Origin: Schistocerca nitens | Taxonomy: Eukaryota > Arthropoda > Insecta > Orthoptera > Acrididae | DNA: 64,000 nt | Assembly: GCF_023898315.1 (NCBI RefSeq) | Contig: NC_064621.1 | Coordinates: 12,894,501 to 12,958,500 of the forward strand | Reading direction: 5' to 3' | Shown here: in pieces, positions 61,840 to 64,000 of the stretch | Position numbering within the stretch: the first letter of the stretch is position 1 | How the letters are laid out: the number at the start of each line of letters is the position of its first letter | The notes under the pieces: model-generated | What the model was told of the DNA's origin: nothing | What the model saw: the letters and a program-made list of their open reading frames with translations, nothing else | The model's database searches: none | Made by a program: the position numbers and the translations under genes

Positions 61840-64000
61840 TATATTTACTTAGGATGCAATTTCTGTGTTTCATCGTTAATGTGAAGGTCCTAGGGATACG
61901 GTAAACCAGCAGAGGTGCATCGGAATGTAAAAGTGGTGACACAGGAAACGCTAAAACATGGCCAGTATGAAGACTCAGTCTTATTGTACTTAAGTCGGCA
62001 GTGTGTCGTTTACATTTAATTCCGATGCAATTTCTGTGTTTCATCGTCAATGTGAAGGTCCAAGGGATACAGTAAACCTGCAGAGGTGCATCGGAATGAA
62101 AAACTGGTGACACAGGAAACGCTCAAAGCGTAGACAGCCAGAAGACGCAGTCTTCTTTTACTTAAGTCGGCAGTGTGTTTCTTAGATTTAATTCCGATGC
62201 AATTTCCGTGTTTCAACGTCAATGTGAAGGTCCAAGGGATACAGTAAACCTGCAGATGTGCATCGGAATGTAAAACTGGTGACACAGAAAGCGCTCAAAC
62301 CATAGACAGTAAAACAACTCAGTCTTCTTGTACTTAAGTCGGCATTGTGTCTCTTACATTTACATGCGACGCAATTTCTGTGTTTCATCGTCAATGTGAA
62401 GGTCCAAGGGATATAGTAAACCTGCAGAGGTGCATCGGAATGTAAAACTGGTGACACAGGAAACGCTGAAAACATAGACAGTAAGAAGAATCAGCCTTCT
62501 TGTACTTAAGTTCTCATTGTATCTCTCATATTTAATTCCGATGATATTTCTGTGTTTCATCGTCAATGTGAAGGTCCAATGGTTACAGTAAAGCTGCAGA
62601 GGTGCATCAGAATGTTAAACTGGCAACAGAGGAAACGCTCAAAACATAGACAGTAAGAAGACACAGTCTTCTTGTACTTAAGTCGGCACTGTAGCTCTTA
62701 TATTTAATTCCGATGCAATTTCTGTGTTTCATCCTCAATGTGAAGGTCCAAGGGATACAGTAAAGCTGCAGAGGTGCATCGGAATGTAAAACTGGTGACA
62801 GAGGAAACGCTCAAAACATAGACAGTAAGAAGACTCAGGCTTCTTGTACTTAAGTTGGCAGTGTGTCTCTTATATTTAAATCCGATGCAATTTCCGTGTT
62901 TCAACGTCAATGTGAAGTTCCAAGGGATACAGTAAACCTGCATATGTGCATCGGAATGTAAAACTGGTGACACAGAAAACGCTCAAAACTTAGACAGAAG
63001 GAAGACTCTGTCTTCTTGTACTTAAGACGGCATTGTGTCTCATATATTTAATTCCGATGCAATTTCTGTGCTTCACCGTCAATGTGAAGGTCCAAGGGAT
63101 ACAGTAAACCTGAAAAGGTGCATCGGAATGGAAAGCTGGTGACACAGGAAACGCTCAAAACGTAGACAGTAAGAAGACACAGTCTTCTTGTACTTAAGTC
63201 GGCCGTGTGTCTCTTACATTTAATTCCGATGCGATTTCTGTGTTTCAACTTCAATGTGAAGTTCCAAGGGATACAGTAAACCTGAGGAGGTGCATCGGAA
63301 CGTAAAACTGGCGACAGAGTAAACGCTAAAAACATAGACAATAAGAAGACTCAGATTTCTTGTACTTAAGTGGGCATAGTGATTCTTATATTAAATTCCG
63401 ATTCAATTTCTGTGTTTCATCGTCAATGTGAAGGTCCAAGGTATACAGTAAACCTGCAGAGGTGCATCGGAATGTAAAAATGGTGACACAGGATACGCTC
63501 TAAACATAGACAGTAAGAACACTCAGTCTTCTGGTACTTAAGTCGGCATTGTGTCTCTTATATTTAATTCCGATGCAATTTCTGTGTTTCGTCGTGAATG
63601 TAAAGGTCCAAGGGATACAGTGAACCTGCAGAGGTGCATCGAATGTAAAACTAGTGACACAGGAAACGCTCAAAACATAGACAGTAAGAAGACTCAGTCA
63701 TCTTGTACTTAAGTCGGCATTGTGTCTCTTATATTTAATTCCGATGCAATTTCTGTGTTTCATCGTCAATGTGAAGGTCCAAGGGATACAGTAAACCTGC
63801 AGAGGTGCATCAGAATGTGAAACTGGCGACAGAGGAAACGCTCAAAACATAGTCAGTAAGAAGACTCAGTCTTCTTGTACTTAAGTCGGCAGTGTGTCTC
63901 TTATATTTAATTCCGATGCAATTTCTGTGCTTCGTCGTGAATGTAAAGGTCCAAGGGATACAGTAAACCTGCAGAGGTGCATCGAATGTGAAACTGGTGA
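61840..64000. repeat. Tandem duplication of about 59090-61250
   Basis: The sequence repeats that 2,748 bp upstream (16 monomers). The left junction lies near 61815-61840, where monomers of the 30760 type are joined to the type at 59090 (TTTACTTAGGATGC). The copy runs off the end of the window, so the total length of the expansion is unknown. Confidence 0.82.

Larger units (their letters stand above)
33570..61840. repeat. Macro-repeat unit 2
   Basis: This is the second copy of 4330-30780. Compared with unit 1 it lacks a 171-bp monomer (7690-7870 of unit 1, joined near 36930), has an additional ~1.83 kb around 50800-52500, lacks 808 bp that in unit 1 includes 23787-24460, has gained about 856 bp around 55500-56150, and carries a small extra segment at about 58087-58220. 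The retrotransposon inside is the same length, without any indel. The right edge is where the sequence jumps back to the type at about 59090. Confidence 0.85.
47198..64000. repeat. Satellite array C, 172-bp monomer
   Basis: About 98 monomers, continuing beyond the window. The array is homologous to array B up to about 61840, then repeats its own preceding segment. It contains the extra blocks described separately (50829-52212, about 55500-56150, 58087-58220, 61840-64000) and no supported gene. Confidence 0.97.

Noticed and set aside
1-64000. Alpha satellite or CENP-B box, because of the 171-172-bp period
   Set aside because: The sequence is not alpha satellite and no CENP-B box (TTCG....A..CGGG) was seen in the monomers; the similar length is coincidental.

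Overview
The window is eukaryotic, heterochromatin-like repeat DNA. It contains no host protein gene that I can support. About 45 kb is one tandem satellite with a 172-bp monomer. The remaining 19 kb is two copies of one 9,485-bp LTR retrotransposon of the Ty3/gypsy type, both on the minus strand. Pol-type motifs such as the integrase tail PQCNATER and the GPY module, together with 4-bp target duplications, suggest an invertebrate, most likely an insect. That placement is inference; the sequence does not name the species.

Layout: satellite array A (1-8650); retrotransposon copy 1 (8651-18135); satellite array B (18136-37712); retrotransposon copy 2 (37713-47197); satellite array C (47198-64000, running off the window). 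Each element reads, on the minus strand: 5' LTR (704 bp), primer-binding-site candidate, leader, gag in two frames, pol (protease, reverse transcriptase, RNase H, integrase, GPY module), a 1.9-kb region of unknown content, a polypurine tract and the 3' LTR. A 4-bp AGGT target duplication of satellite sequence flanks it. The LTRs begin and end with TATAAA/TTTATA rather than TG/CA. Gag lacks a CCHC knuckle and instead ends in a long Asn/Gln-rich basic tail. Both copies carry the same lesions: a stop codon inside reverse transcriptase, two frameshifts and another stop in integrase, and a frame change in gag.

The two elements are not separate insertions. They sit at the same base of the same satellite monomer, in homologous satellite flanks, at a constant offset of 29,062 bp. 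Six differences between the left and right LTR are shared by both copies. A single insertion therefore aged and decayed first, and a block of roughly 29 kb (satellite plus dead element) was duplicated later. The second block has since changed by gains and losses of whole satellite segments (a 171-bp loss, an 808-bp loss, and gains of about 1.8 kb, 0.86 kb and 2.7 kb).

Five observations deserve most attention: this macro-repeat; a 9-bp dyad in the satellite monomer whose arms change in a compensated way; the atypical LTR ends and gag; the unexplained region between pol and the 3' LTR, which holds a Cys-containing open frame on the minus strand; and, in that same region, a series of splice-like signals plus an NRF-1-like site on the plus strand.
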